Of a stretch of DNA of 64,000 nt, positions 34,173 to 42,394 are shown one piece after another (the first letter of the stretch is position 1; the number at the start of each line of letters is the position of its first letter). A program made the position numbers and the translations under genes. The stretch is taken from positions 2,980,772 to 3,044,771 of the forward strand of contig NZ_MTFE01000010.1 of NCBI RefSeq assembly GCF_001953305.1, given 5' to 3'. The stretch comes from Cnuella takakiae. GTDB taxonomy: Bacteria > Bacteroidota > Bacteroidia > Chitinophagales > Chitinophagaceae. The notes beneath the pieces are model-generated. The model did not search any database. It was not told the origin of the DNA and saw only the letters and a list, made by a program, of their open reading frames with translations.

Positions 34173-35135
34173 ATGCTCGACAGAACACAACAGTATGCCT
34201 TAGGTGTGGACATAGGCGGTACCAATACCAAGTATGGGATTGTAAACCACCGCGGTGAAATTTCACACAAAGGCGACCTGCCCACCAACAAGTACGAAAA
34301 AATTGAAGATTATGTCATTGCGCTGCACGAGGCATTGAAGCCTGCCCTCGATGCTGTGGGTATTGAAAACATTAAGGGTATTGGCATGGGTGCGCCCAAT
34401 GGCAATATCTACACCGGCACAATTGAATATGCGCCCAACCTGCACTGGCGCGGTATTGTGCCCATCGCGCAAATGGTAACCGATAAATTCGGCCTTTCTT
34501 GCAAGCTTACCAACGATGCCAATGCGGCGGCTGTTGGTGAAATGATGTACGGTGCAGCCAGGGGCATGCGCGACTTTATTATGATTACATTGGGTACCGG
34601 CGTAGGCAGCGGCATTGTTGCCAACGGGCAGCTGATTGTTGGCCACGATGGCTTTGCCGGCGAACTGGGACATACCGTAATCCGCCCGGGTGGAAGACCT
34701 CATTGGTCCACAGACATTCCAGGCTCACTGGAAGCTTATGCCTCCGCTACCGGTATTGCCTTTACGGCAAAAGAACTGCTGGACGGGAGCCAGGAGCCCA
34801 GCACCCTTCGGAATTATGACCCGGAAAAGATCAACTCCAAAGTGGTATTTGACTGTGCGAAAGCAGGCGATAAAATTGCCCAGGAAGTATACCGCTTTAC
34901 CGGTCAAATCCTGGGTGAGGCCCTGGCCAATTTTGTAATGTTCTCCTCTCCCCAGGCCATCATCCTTTTTGGTGGTGTGATCAAGGCCGGGGACCTGATT
35001 ATGAAACCCACCCGTGAGCACATGGAAAAGAACCTTTTGCCCATTTTCCAAAACAAGGTGCAACTGATCTTTAGCGAACTGCCTGAGGCGGATGCTGCTA
35101 TCCTGGGCGCCAGTGCGCTGGTTTGGGAAAGCTGA
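34173..35135 (+). CDS. ROK-family sugar kinase (glucokinase-like) without zinc cysteines
   Basis: 320 aa. ATP-binding LGVDIGGTNTKYGIV, catalytic region LTNDANAAAVGE and ITLGTGVGSGIV are intact. After GELGHT the usual CxCGxxGC zinc site is replaced by GGRPHWSTDIPGSLEAYASATG, with no cysteine; the histidine of GHT remains. The downstream LEAYASATG matches the family, so this is substitution and not a frameshift. Predicted to phosphorylate glucose or another hexose entering by the upstream MFS. A terminator at 35273 ends the unit. Confidence 0.88.
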   Translation: MLDRTQQYALGVDIGGTNTKYGIVNHRGEISHKGDLPTNKYEKIEDYVIALHEALKPALDAVGIENIKGIGMGAPNGNIYTGTIEYAPNLHWRGIVPIAQMVTDKFGLSCKLTNDANAAAVGEMMYGAARGMRDFIMITLGTGVGSGIVANGQLIVGHDGFAGELGHTVIRPGGRPHWSTDIPGSLEAYASATGIAFTAKELLDGSQEPSTLRNYDPEKINSKVVFDCAKAGDKIAQEVYRFTGQILGEALANFVMFSSPQAIILFGGVIKAGDLIMKPTREHMEKNLLPIFQNKVQLIFSELPEADAAILGASALVWES

Positions 35136-35272
35136 ACCTGAAGTGCGCAGGGTTTGTGAAGGATAAGTTAGGACGTAATATACAGGTGTACCATGTTTTA
35201 CTTCTATGTCCATTACTTTTTATACCAGCTCAAACCTGAAGCTGCACAGTACCATTTTAAGCAACTCATTTT

Positions 35273-35302
35273 AACCCGGAGCTTGGCTCCGGGTTTTATT
35301 TT
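35273..35302 (+). terminator. ROK kinase terminator
   Basis: AACCCGGAGC (35273-35282) pairs with GCTCCGGGTT (35286-35295), 3-nt loop, followed by TTATTTTTT. Confidence 0.85.
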
Positions 35303-35340
35303 TTGGAAGAAAAGATCAAAGCCTGTATTAATTTTAAGGA

Positions 35341-35919
35341 ATGGGAAGGCCAGCAATAAAGGTTTTTTCAGAAGTTGAATACCTGGCCCTGGAAAGGAAA
35401 AGCAGTGAGAAGCACTTTTTCTATAATGGTGAGATATACGCCATGGCAGGCGCTTCCTATGAGCATAATGTAATTGAAGACAATTTGCGTCTTTCCATCG
35501 GCAACCACCTAAAAGGTAAAAGTTGCCGGTCATTTGGCTGCAATCTCCGCATGCAGGTACCTGGACATTCTTTTTATACCTACCCCGATATTATGGTGAT
35601 TTGTGGTGACCCCGTTTTCCGAACCGATACTTTTGATACGGTTACCAATCCCACCATCCTGGTTGAAATTCTTTCTGAAGGCACTGCCGATTATGACAAG
35701 GGGCTGAAGTTTGATTTGTATCGTTATTTCCAGTCTCTCCAGGAGTATGTATTGGTCGATTCGCGCAAGCAACATGTGCTGGTATATTCCCGCAACGACA
35801 ATGGTTCCTGGACCATGGTGGAGTATAAAGAAGCTGCAGACAGGTTTCGGCTCCATTCCATTGACCTTGAGCTCAGTCTTGCAGATTGTTATACCGGGTT
35901 AAACCTGCCTGCAGCATAA
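35341..35919 (+). CDS. Uma2 family (DUF820) putative endonuclease
   Basis: 192 aa of the PD-(D/E)XK-like Uma2 fold: SEVEYLALERKSSEKHFFYNGEIYAMAGAS, HNVIEDNLRLSIGNHL, PDIMVICGD (catalytic-type Asp), NPTILVEILSEGTADYDKGLKFDLYRYF (the ExxS...K pattern) and EYVLVDS. These genes are numerous and mobile in cyanobacteria and Bacteroidota; biochemical function is unproved. It stands alone, convergent with lipA. Confidence 0.87.
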   Translation: MGRPAIKVFSEVEYLALERKSSEKHFFYNGEIYAMAGASYEHNVIEDNLRLSIGNHLKGKSCRSFGCNLRMQVPGHSFYTYPDIMVICGDPVFRTDTFDTVTNPTILVEILSEGTADYDKGLKFDLYRYFQSLQEYVLVDSRKQHVLVYSRNDNGSWTMVEYKEAADRFRLHSIDLELSLADCYTGLNLPAA

Positions 35920-35958
35920 AAGAAAACCCCGCAACGCTGGCGGGGTTTTCTTTTATGC
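35914..35958. terminator. Shared bidirectional terminator containing both stop codons
   Basis: 19-bp perfect inverted repeat 35914-35932 / 35940-35958 (GCATAAAAGAAAACCCCGC), 7-nt loop. The left arm contains the Uma2 stop codon, and the right arm contains the complement of the last lipA codons and its stop. Confidence 0.9.
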
Positions 35959-36885
35959 AATCATGTTGGCTTTTTCTGCTTCCCATTTGGCCTTGCCATA
36001 ACCAGGAATAACATGGCGCTCGCTGTGGTAGCTGGAACGCACAAGGGGCCCACTCTCCACATAATCGATTCCCAGGCTATAACCAAACTCGCGGTATTCC
36101 GCAAATTCATCAGGATGTACGAAACGCTGAACCGGCAGGTGCTTCTTGGAAGGCTGCAGGTATTGCCCGATGGTAACTACATCACAACCGGCATTGTGCA
36201 GGTCGCGGAGGGTTTGAAAAACTTCTTCCTTGGCTTCACCCAGGCCCATCATGATACCACTTTTGGTTCGCATGCCACCTTGCTTCAGGATGGAAATCAC
36301 TTCCATGCTACGCCAGTACTTTGCCTGGATACGCACCTGGCGGGTCAGGCGTTCTACCGTTTCGATATTGTGCGATACCACCTCAGGATGTGCATCTATC
36401 ACGCGCTGGATATCTTCCTGTTTGCCTTTGAAATCCGGGATCAGGGTTTCCAGTGTGGTATCGGGGTTGAGCTGCTTTACGGCCTTGATGGTGTTGTGCC
36501 AAATGATGGAACCGCCGTCCTTTAGTTCGTCGCGGTCTACAGAGGTAATAACGGCGTGTTTTACCTTCATCAGGTGGATGGCTTCAGCCACACGCTGGGG
36601 TTCGTCCCAATCCACGGCATCGGGGCGACCCGTGGCTACGGCACAGAAGCCGCAACTGCGGGTACACACATTGCCCAGGATCATAAAGGTAGCTGTGCCG
36701 GCCCCCCAGCACTCACCCATATTGGGACAGTTGCCACTTTCGCAAATGGTGTGGAGCTTATGCTGGTCCACCAGGCCTCGAACATGTTTATAGCTTTCGC
36801 CGATGGGCAGTTTTACACGTAACCAATCGGGCTTTTTAATTTTGGATTCCTGCGGTTCTGCCGCCACTACCGGTAATTCAATCAT
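35953..36885 (-). CDS. lipA: Lipoyl synthase
   Basis: Radical-SAM enzyme that inserts two sulfurs into protein-bound octanoyl groups, cofactor of pyruvate dehydrogenase and relatives. 310 aa. The auxiliary [4Fe-4S] ligands are C48, C53 and C59 ([12 protein letters not shown]); the radical-SAM cluster ligands are C74, C78 and C81 (CTRSCGFC). The RSSYHSE end supplies the serine ligand. A TACCTTTG element lies 63 nt upstream. pdhB is present about 18 kb away, but no other lip gene is adjacent. Confidence 0.97.
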   Translation of the reverse strand: MIELPVVAAEPQESKIKKPDWLRVKLPIGESYKHVRGLVDQHKLHTICESGNCPNMGECWGAGTATFMILGNVCTRSCGFCAVATGRPDAVDWDEPQRVAEAIHLMKVKHAVITSVDRDELKDGGSIIWHNTIKAVKQLNPDTTLETLIPDFKGKQEDIQRVIDAHPEVVSHNIETVERLTRQVRIQAKYWRSMEVISILKQGGMRTKSGIMMGLGEAKEEVFQTLRDLHNAGCDVVTIGQYLQPSKKHLPVQRFVHPDEFAEYREFGYSLGIDYVESGPLVRSSYHSERHVIPGYGKAKWEAEKANMIA

Positions 36886-36948
36886 CGGTGTAAAATTGTG
36901 TTATCCGGCCACCAAGCCTGCAAGGCAATGCAGCACTTTTGGCCGGGC

Positions 36949-36956
36949 CAAAGGTA
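36949..36956 (-). promoter_or_regulatory. -7 element TACCTTTG of lipA
   Basis: Exact TAnnTTTG on the minus strand, 63 nt before the lipA ATG; this leader is longer than most in the window. Confidence 0.55.
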
Positions 36957-37196
36957 CAACAGGATGCAACGCAAAATGGTTGTGTTTTGATTGGCTAATG
37001 GGATTATAACTTTTCACGGAAAGGCCGGTGCTGGCCCGGGCGATTCTGGCTGCCAGCTAAAAAACAAAGGCAAGTGTTGGCAGTTACCACATTTTCAATT
37101 TCCATTTGTAAAAAACAAAATGCCGCACAAAGCTGTGCGGCATTACGAAGAGGTTATCTTTTTTTGATCATTTAAAAACCTGGCCCATCTTCGGTG
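36957..37196. other. Intergenic region upstream of lipA
   Basis: Together with the lipA leader this is a 311-nt gap without a credible gene. Apart from the lipA promoter and the terminator at 37119-37144, I see nothing in it. Confidence 0.5.
37119..37144 (-). terminator. Terminator of the 269-aa secreted protein gene
   Basis: AATGCCGCACA pairs with TGTGCGGCATT (37119-37129 / 37134-37144), AAGC loop. On the minus strand it is followed by TTGTTTTTT. Confidence 0.85.
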
Positions 37197-38006
37197 CTAC
37201 TTGCGGCTTCCAAACACCACCGCCACATGCAACTGGGCAAAGAAGCGCTTGGGGTCGCTGAACAGCATCTGCTGTACTGCCTTTGCATAAGCTTCGGCAG
37301 AGATACCAATCTCGATGGCAGTAATGCTTTCGTTATACGCACCAAAATCAAAGCGCAGGCTTGTTTTGGCAAAAAGGCCCGGGCGGACCTTCACTTCACT
37401 CCACCCACGGGTAAAGCCGGAAGAACCTATGATATTACCGCTAACAAAAAGAGCGCTATCCTCCGGTGTATACTTGATATCACGGTCATCGCCGTCGTCA
37501 TTTACCTGCAGGTAGTAAGGCTTTTCAAGCCCTATGGAAAGACCGCCCTGCGCAGTGCCGATTACCGCAATACCGTTCTTGTTGCCTTTCTGGCCAAAAA
37601 TATACTGCCGGCCGAAGCCAAGCTTAGCCTGGTAAAAATTGTTGATTTTACCATATTTAAATGAGTTGCCGAGCAGGAAGCCCTGTGCACTCGAACTGCG
37701 TTCTTCCTTTTGGTGCAGGATCTCGGTAAGTTCCAGGGTATAGATATTTGCCCAGCGCGGCGACACCATTTTTCCTTTTTCCAGGAAGATGCCATAACCA
37801 TTCGACCGCAGCTCGATGCCAAAAGCATTATGCTTATTGTACGAAAGCACCCCTTCTTCTTCCTGCTTGATGATGGCATTGGTACGTTGCCGCTTTTCTT
37901 CTTTCTTCATCGCCTTGGCATCGCGGCGGTCGGTACCCCCTCTCTGCTGCGCCATAGAGCCCAAACAAACAAAAGCCAGTGCTGTAAGGATGATATATTT
38001 TTTCAC
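37197..38006 (-). CDS. Secreted hypothetical protein, probable outer-membrane barrel
   Basis: 269 aa, family not recognised. A signal peptide (MKKYIILTALAFVCLGSMAQ) is followed by a charged Lys/Arg/Glu segment (about 21-50) and then alternating beta-strand-like stretches (FGIELRSNGYGIFLEKG, IYTLELTEILHQKEE, KLGFGRQYIFG, GGLSIGLEKPYYLQV, LRFDFGAY). It ends FAQLHVAVVFGSRK. The strand pattern suggests a small outer-membrane barrel; this is inference. It is divergent from osmC. Confidence 0.7.
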   Translation of the reverse strand: MKKYIILTALAFVCLGSMAQQRGGTDRRDAKAMKKEEKRQRTNAIIKQEEEGVLSYNKHNAFGIELRSNGYGIFLEKGKMVSPRWANIYTLELTEILHQKEERSSSAQGFLLGNSFKYGKINNFYQAKLGFGRQYIFGQKGNKNGIAVIGTAQGGLSIGLEKPYYLQVNDDGDDRDIKYTPEDSALFVSGNIIGSSGFTRGWSEVKVRPGLFAKTSLRFDFGAYNESITAIEIGISAEAYAKAVQQMLFSDPKRFFAQLHVAVVFGSRK

Positions 38007-38055
38007 GTAAAAGGTATGTGTCTAGATGAACGTAAATTACGGCGAAAATAGTATT

Positions 38056-38472
38056 ATGACCTCAGTAGTTGTTTACGAAGGCGACCTGCGCACCACCTGT
38101 ACCCACCTGCAATCTTCATCGGCAATTGAAACCGATGCACCTACCGACAACAACGGAAAAGGCGAACGCTTCTCTCCCACCGACCTTATGGCTACATCGC
38201 TGGCCACCTGCATGTTGACGGTTATGGGCATCAAAGCCCGTACCATGGGTATCGAGCTTAACGGCACCAAAACAGAAGTTGAAAAAATCATGAAGGCCGA
38301 TCCCCGCAGGGTTGGCGCCATCAATATCTGGTTTCATATTCCTGAGCACCTGCAGCACCTGGATGCCAAAGACAAGACGATTTTGAAAAACACGGCACAT
38401 ACCTGTCCCGTTGCGCAAAGTATTCATCCTGATATAGCGGTAACTGTTGACTGGGGTGCGTGGCAGGATTAA
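38056..38472 (+). CDS. OsmC family peroxiredoxin-like protein
   Basis: 138 aa. The two family cysteines occur in SLATCMLTVMGIKA and TAHTCPVAQSIHPDI, the sites that reduce organic hydroperoxides in Ohr/OsmC proteins. The FSPTDLMATSLATC block is diagnostic. The start at 38056 (MTSVVVYEG) is preferred over 38026. It stands alone between a divergent secreted protein and a strong terminator. Confidence 0.9.
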   Translation: MTSVVVYEGDLRTTCTHLQSSSAIETDAPTDNNGKGERFSPTDLMATSLATCMLTVMGIKARTMGIELNGTKTEVEKIMKADPRRVGAINIWFHIPEHLQHLDAKDKTILKNTAHTCPVAQSIHPDIAVTVDWGAWQD

Positions 38473-38487
38473 CCTGTATGCCGCATC

Positions 38488-38526
38488 ATAAAAAATGCTG
38501 TTCCCTGCAGGAACAGCATTTTTTAT
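38488..38526. terminator. Strong bidirectional terminator, osmC / DUF2851
   Basis: 17-bp perfect stem 38488-38504 / 38510-38526 (ATAAAAAATGCTGTTCC), CTGCA loop, lying between convergent genes. Confidence 0.9.
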
Positions 38527-38542
38527 GTCCCTTGTACTTGCA

Positions 38543-39817
38543 TCAATGCGTTGCAATGGCCAGGGCCTTTTTCAACAGGCTATTGCCTACCCCACATTCG
38601 AGGCAGCGCCGTTCGTTGCAATAATTATTGCGCAACTCCAGTAAAGCCTGAGCGTCGGCTGCATGTGCCGCCCTGATTGCTAAAGCCCGAAAGCCCCGGG
38701 TTATCGCATTGTTTTCTGCAGGTAAATGCTCCAGGATATCAACGGCCCTCTGGGTATACGCTGCATTTTTGTGGTAACTGCCATAGGCAAATAGCACCGG
38801 CGACACCACGTTGATGAGCAGGTGGTGGATCATATCTTCCCCAATGCGCTTGGGCTGGAATGGTGTGGTTTCGTCGAAGCGGTAATGATAGTGCCAGTAA
38901 TCGTTTGCCGTTGCCTGGAAAAGCTGCTCCATGCTTTTTACATCTGTGGTAGCGATAACTTTTGAAAACAAGTGTGCCGATTGCTGTACCAGGGCCGCCA
39001 ATTGGGCCAGGCGTATGGTAGGGAAATTGGATGGCCGCATCCGCAGAAAATGAACGGGCAGGCTGATGGGCTTTACATTCCATTTCTGTTGGAGAAAGCG
39101 GTACTCGCGTTGCAGCATTCGGGGGTAATCGTCCGTGTAATCATAGTCAAGCAGGCGTGCCTGCCCCAGCAACATAGCCTCCAACTGGTGAATACTGTTG
39201 CTGTGGCGGGCCAGTATTTTCAAAGGAAGGGAACGGGCAATAGCTTCAAAGGCTTCCGCGTTGGTGCGGGCTCCAAAGCTGCGGGCCAGCAGGTGCCAAA
39301 AACCTTCATCCCAGTGGAGCTGGTTATTGCTTACCGGCTTTGCCAGTTGACCTGCCTTGCGCTGCAGTCTTTCTGCAAGTAAGCGCTCTTTCCAGGCTTC
39401 AAGGGTTAGCTTTGGCACCTGGTTGATACCGCTACCGCAGGGTATGAATGCATTTGACTGCATTAGTTGCTGGTAATGCTCCAACAGCAAACCTGATATC
39501 CGCGGTTGGAGTTCCAGTACCGGAAGATCGCTAGTACCGCCATCGTGCTCATATACTACATGCAAAACAACATTGTGGTAATTGGGGTCGCCGCTGTGCT
39601 GGTGCCGATTCCAGTCGGAAGTGCGCAGGTGCAGTTCCACCGATCCTGCCAGCAAAGTAGTACCGATGCGGACACGTGCCTGCAAGAAGTCTGGCCCCTG
39701 GTGGTGGTTGTGTTGCCCCGGATGAATGATCTCGATGGGCTCGTCAAGCGTGGTGGCAAGCGCCTGGCGGTTGAAGTACTGGAACCGCCAGATGAAATGC
39801 AAGAGTTTTTCGGTCAT
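38543..39817 (-). CDS. DUF2851 family protein
   Basis: 424 aa. LLHFIWRFQYFNRQALATTLDEPIEIIHPGQHNHHQGPDFLQARVRIGTTLLAGSVELHLRTSDWNRHQHSGDPNYHNVVLHVVYEHD is the DUF2851 N-terminal signature. The C-terminal CNERRCLECGVGNSLLK has cysteines that could bind metal. Function is unknown; the H/D/E-rich front part looks enzymatic (inference). The start at 39817 (MTEKLLHF) fits the family better than 39877. Maf lies 103 nt upstream on the same strand. Confidence 0.88.
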   Translation of the reverse strand: MTEKLLHFIWRFQYFNRQALATTLDEPIEIIHPGQHNHHQGPDFLQARVRIGTTLLAGSVELHLRTSDWNRHQHSGDPNYHNVVLHVVYEHDGGTSDLPVLELQPRISGLLLEHYQQLMQSNAFIPCGSGINQVPKLTLEAWKERLLAERLQRKAGQLAKPVSNNQLHWDEGFWHLLARSFGARTNAEAFEAIARSLPLKILARHSNSIHQLEAMLLGQARLLDYDYTDDYPRMLQREYRFLQQKWNVKPISLPVHFLRMRPSNFPTIRLAQLAALVQQSAHLFSKVIATTDVKSMEQLFQATANDYWHYHYRFDETTPFQPKRIGEDMIHHLLINVVSPVLFAYGSYHKNAAYTQRAVDILEHLPAENNAITRGFRALAIRAAHAADAQALLELRNNYCNERRCLECGVGNSLLKKALAIATH

Positions 39818-39920
39818 GGTGCGGCAGTTTTGGCTTTTGGAAAAGTATTCCCTTAAGTTAAACAGCCGCAGCCGCAATTAAAAGCGGTAAAAGGGACAGC
39901 AATACTTCTGTTTGCCTCCA

Positions 39921-40487
39921 TCAATACCCAATAGATGCCAGGGCCTGCACTACCCTGCTCACCGGAAGCCCCATTACATTGTAAAAATCCCCTTTAATGT
40001 TTTTGATACCCACCACCCCGATCCACTCCTGTATGGCGTAGGCGCCAGCCTTGTCATATGGTTTGTATTTGTCTACATAAAAGGCAACCTGTTCAGCCGT
40101 CAACTCATGGAACGCTACTTCAGTAGTGTCGGTAAAGTTGATAGCTCCGGCAGGGTACTGAATGGAAACCCCCGTGATCACCTGGTGTACTTTGCCACTC
40201 AACCTTGAGAGGATGCCAATGGCATCTTCCCGGTCCCTGGGTTTGCCAATCACCTCGCCTCCCAGCACCACAATAGTATCGGCAGCAATGATGGGCCGGC
40301 TGTTTCCGGCACGCTCCGCAACGGCTAAGGCTTTATGCAAAGCGATATGGGCAGCCACAGCTTCAGGGTCATAATGCGCCGGATAAGATTCGTCGGTATC
40401 GGCTACCATGATTTCAAAATCCACTTCCGCCCATTCCAACAGTTGTTTGCGGCGCGGCGATGCCGATGCAAGGATAACAGGAGCCAT
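39921..40487 (-). CDS. maf: Maf-like nucleoside triphosphate pyrophosphatase
   Basis: 188 aa. It hydrolyses dTTP, UTP or modified NTPs to monophosphates (house-cleaning). The signatures LASASPRRKQLLEWAEVDFEI, ADTIVVLGGEVIGKP and YKPYDKAGAYAIQEWIG are intact. The ATG at 40487 follows the prenyltransferase stop by 2 nt, so it is the last gene of the KdsC-like/UbiA/Maf operon. Confidence 0.93.
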   Translation of the reverse strand: MAPVILASASPRRKQLLEWAEVDFEIMVADTDESYPAHYDPEAVAAHIALHKALAVAERAGNSRPIIAADTIVVLGGEVIGKPRDREDAIGILSRLSGKVHQVITGVSIQYPAGAINFTDTTEVAFHELTAEQVAFYVDKYKPYDKAGAYAIQEWIGVVGIKNIKGDFYNVMGLPVSRVVQALASIGY

Positions 40488-40489
40488 AG

Positions 40490-41404
40490 CTAAAAATAAA
40501 TTCGGAAAAAGATCATGGTTATAATGCCGGCCAGCATGATCCATTTGGTATAGCTGCTTAGTTTACCAAACTCTGCCGGGCTGTAGGCACCAAAAAGGCG
40601 TTTAAAAAACAAGACCAGGGGCAGGATCACCAGCAGCGTACAATATATCACAGCCAGGTACCAGCCAAACTGGAGAATATACAATTGCAACACCACAAGC
40701 GCTGCGATCAGCACCACGGTCCATACACCGATATAGATTTTGGTTGCCCTGATGCCCACCAGGATGGGCATGGTACGACAGCCATACCGTTCGTCCCCGA
40801 TCATGTCTTCAATATCTTTTACTGCTTCCCTGATGAGGGAGATGATAAAAGCAAACCCACCATATAGAAAGGAAACCCTGAAGAACTTGGATGAGATTTC
40901 ATCGGCAGCATAAGCAGCAGAAAAGGGCACTTTTAAAAAGAAAAGAATGAGCACCGTCCATGCGGTAAGCAGGGAAATGAGCACATTGCCAATCAGCAGT
41001 TTTCTTTTAAGGGAAGTACTGTATAGCCACAGCAAAACAACACAGGCTGCATTGGCCAGCACCAGGTACCACTTATCGAAACGGGTGGCCAGCATGGTAA
41101 AAACGACACCGATTGTACTCAGTCCCAGGTGAAACAGTATGGCCCAACGCCGGCTGATGATCCGGTTGATCACGTTTTGCCCGGGCTTGTTGACCTGGTC
41201 GATGTTGAGGTCGAAATAATCGTTGATGATATAACCTGCCGCGGCAATCAACAAGGAGGCTGCCAGGAGCCATCCCAGTTGCACCCAGTTGGGGTTGCCG
41301 TATAGCGGGAGGTACAGGCAGGAATAAAAAAGGATTTGGGTAAGGGCGATAAACAGCAGATTAGGCCAGCGGACCATTTGCATAAAGGCGGCAACTAATC
41401 GCAT
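40490..41404 (-). CDS. UbiA-family prenyltransferase (geranylgeranylglycerol-phosphate geranylgeranyltransferase type)
   Basis: 304-aa membrane enzyme with about eight helices. The two aspartate motifs are NDYFDLNIDQ and DIEDMIGDERYG. Bacteroidota homologues in this context are annotated as geranylgeranylglycerol-phosphate prenyltransferases; menaquinone- or other prenyl-transfer roles remain possible. It lies between the KdsC-like gene (9 nt) and maf (2 nt) in one operon. Confidence 0.85.
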   Translation of the reverse strand: MRLVAAFMQMVRWPNLLFIALTQILFYSCLYLPLYGNPNWVQLGWLLAASLLIAAAGYIINDYFDLNIDQVNKPGQNVINRIISRRWAILFHLGLSTIGVVFTMLATRFDKWYLVLANAACVVLLWLYSTSLKRKLLIGNVLISLLTAWTVLILFFLKVPFSAAYAADEISSKFFRVSFLYGGFAFIISLIREAVKDIEDMIGDERYGCRTMPILVGIRATKIYIGVWTVVLIAALVVLQLYILQFGWYLAVIYCTLLVILPLVLFFKRLFGAYSPAEFGKLSSYTKWIMLAGIITMIFFRIYF

Positions 41405-41413
41405 GCATTGTTT

Positions 41414-41935
41414 TTAGCGTGAGGTGACACTGGTGTCGAAATGCCAGTGGTTGTTCAATTTCAGTACTTTTTCGATCACATCGCGCGCACAGCCAAAACC
41501 ACCTTTGATCGGAGAAATGTATTTTGCTACTCTTTTTACTTCCATAACCGCGTCGGCAGGACAGGTAGGAACACCCACAACTTGCAGCACCGCCACATCG
41601 GGCAGGTCGTCGCCCATAAACAGCACTTCCTCCCACCTGAGGTTCTGTTCTTTTAAGTACTGATCGAGGAATCCTTTTTTGTCTTTTACATCGAGGAAAA
41701 CCTCCTGCACGCCCAATTTTTGAAAGCGGCCAATAACAGGTTCCGAGTACCCGCCCGAAATAATCACCACCCTGTACCCGTTCTTCAGGGCCATCTGCAG
41801 TGCCAGGCCGTCCTTTACATGCATCTGGCGAGCCTGCAGCCCATTTTCCAAAAGCAGCACCGTACCATCGGTGAGTACACCGTCGATGTCAAATACAAAA
41901 GTGGTAACCTGGTGGAAGTAGGCGAGGACGTTCAT
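41414..41935 (-). CDS. KdsC-like HAD phosphatase
   Basis: 173 aa. TTFVFDIDGVLTDGTVLL carries the nucleophile and acid Asp pair (DxD); IISGGY and FMGDDLPDVAVL are HAD motifs 2 and 4; there is no cap domain, as in 3-deoxy-D-manno-octulosonate-8-phosphate phosphatases. In an LPS-bearing bacterium this would serve Kdo synthesis, but other C0-type HADs share the fold. The start at 41935 is chosen because the upstream extension runs into the word repeat. Confidence 0.85.
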   Translation of the reverse strand: MNVLAYFHQVTTFVFDIDGVLTDGTVLLLENGLQARQMHVKDGLALQMALKNGYRVVIISGGYSEPVIGRFQKLGVQEVFLDVKDKKGFLDQYLKEQNLRWEEVLFMGDDLPDVAVLQVVGVPTCPADAVMEVKRVAKYISPIKGGFGCARDVIEKVLKLNNHWHFDTSVTSR

Positions 41936-41941
41936 AAAATT

Positions 41942-42010
41942 CAATGTGCTAATTAGCTGATGTGCTAATGTGCTTTTAGCTAATTGGGTAATCAGCACAT
42001 TAGCACATTG
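41942..42010. repeat. TGTGCTAAT word-repeat hairpin between iscX and the KdsC-like gene
   Basis: Words TGTGCTAAT, TTAGCTGA and TTAGCTAAT repeat; ATGTGCTAATGTGCT (41960-41974) pairs perfectly with AGCACATTAGCACAT (41994-42008). Confidence 0.75.
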
Positions 42011-42015
42011 GGCAT

Positions 42016-42255
42016 TTATTTCTGGTTATCACGCCACTCATATACCCAGGCACTTTGGATCATCTCCAGGTGGCCTTCGTTGCTTTCCTCGCGTTTGCCT
42101 ACAAAGTTGGGCAGGGTAAGAACCCATTCCAGCAGGTCGGTAAAACGAATGCGGTAAATTTTGCCTTCCGAAAAATCATCACCAAACTTCTCGTACAGTT
42201 TAAGGGCGATGTCTTCATAGTCGTTCCAATGTATCGGGGGTTCGTAGTGAGCCAT
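42016..42255 (-). CDS. iscX: IscX-like Fe-S cluster assembly protein
   Basis: 79 aa. HWNDYEDIALKLYEKFGDDF ... VRFTDLL-like YRIRFTDLLEWVLTLPNFVGKREESNEGHLEMIQSAWVYEW matches the IscX/YfhJ pattern of acidic helical proteins that regulate cysteine desulfurase. It is longer than the 66-aa E. coli protein by an N-terminal 9-residue extension and the insert GKIYRI. No iscS, iscU or hscA is adjacent. It is bracketed on both sides by the same repeat family. Confidence 0.85.
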   Translation of the reverse strand: MAHYEPPIHWNDYEDIALKLYEKFGDDFSEGKIYRIRFTDLLEWVLTLPNFVGKREESNEGHLEMIQSAWVYEWRDNQK

Positions 42256-42260
42256 AGTTG

Positions 42261-42376
42261 TTAATGTGCTGATTAGCTAATGTGATAATGTGCTAAAGAA
42301 GAATGCAGATTTTGCAAGATTGAGGAAATTTCTGTTTAATCATTAGCACATTAGCACATTGGCTAATTAGCTAATT
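42261..42376. repeat. Second TGTGCTAAT word-repeat hairpin between ferredoxin and iscX
   Basis: The left arm 42261-42296 and right arm 42338-42376 are built from TGTGCTAAT, TTAGCTAAT and complements. TAATGTGCTAA (42286-42296) pairs with TTAGCACATTA (42343-42353); the outer parts pair with few mismatches. Confidence 0.75.
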
Positions 42377-42394
42377 GAACGCACACCAGATTGT

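Noticed and set aside
35341-35919. Uma2 gene as part of a defence island
   Set aside because: Neighbours are a ROK kinase and lipA; no restriction, Abi or phage genes lie next to it.
41942-42376. CRISPR-like array
   Set aside because: The words vary, there are no uniform spacers, the arms are mirrored, and no cas gene is present.
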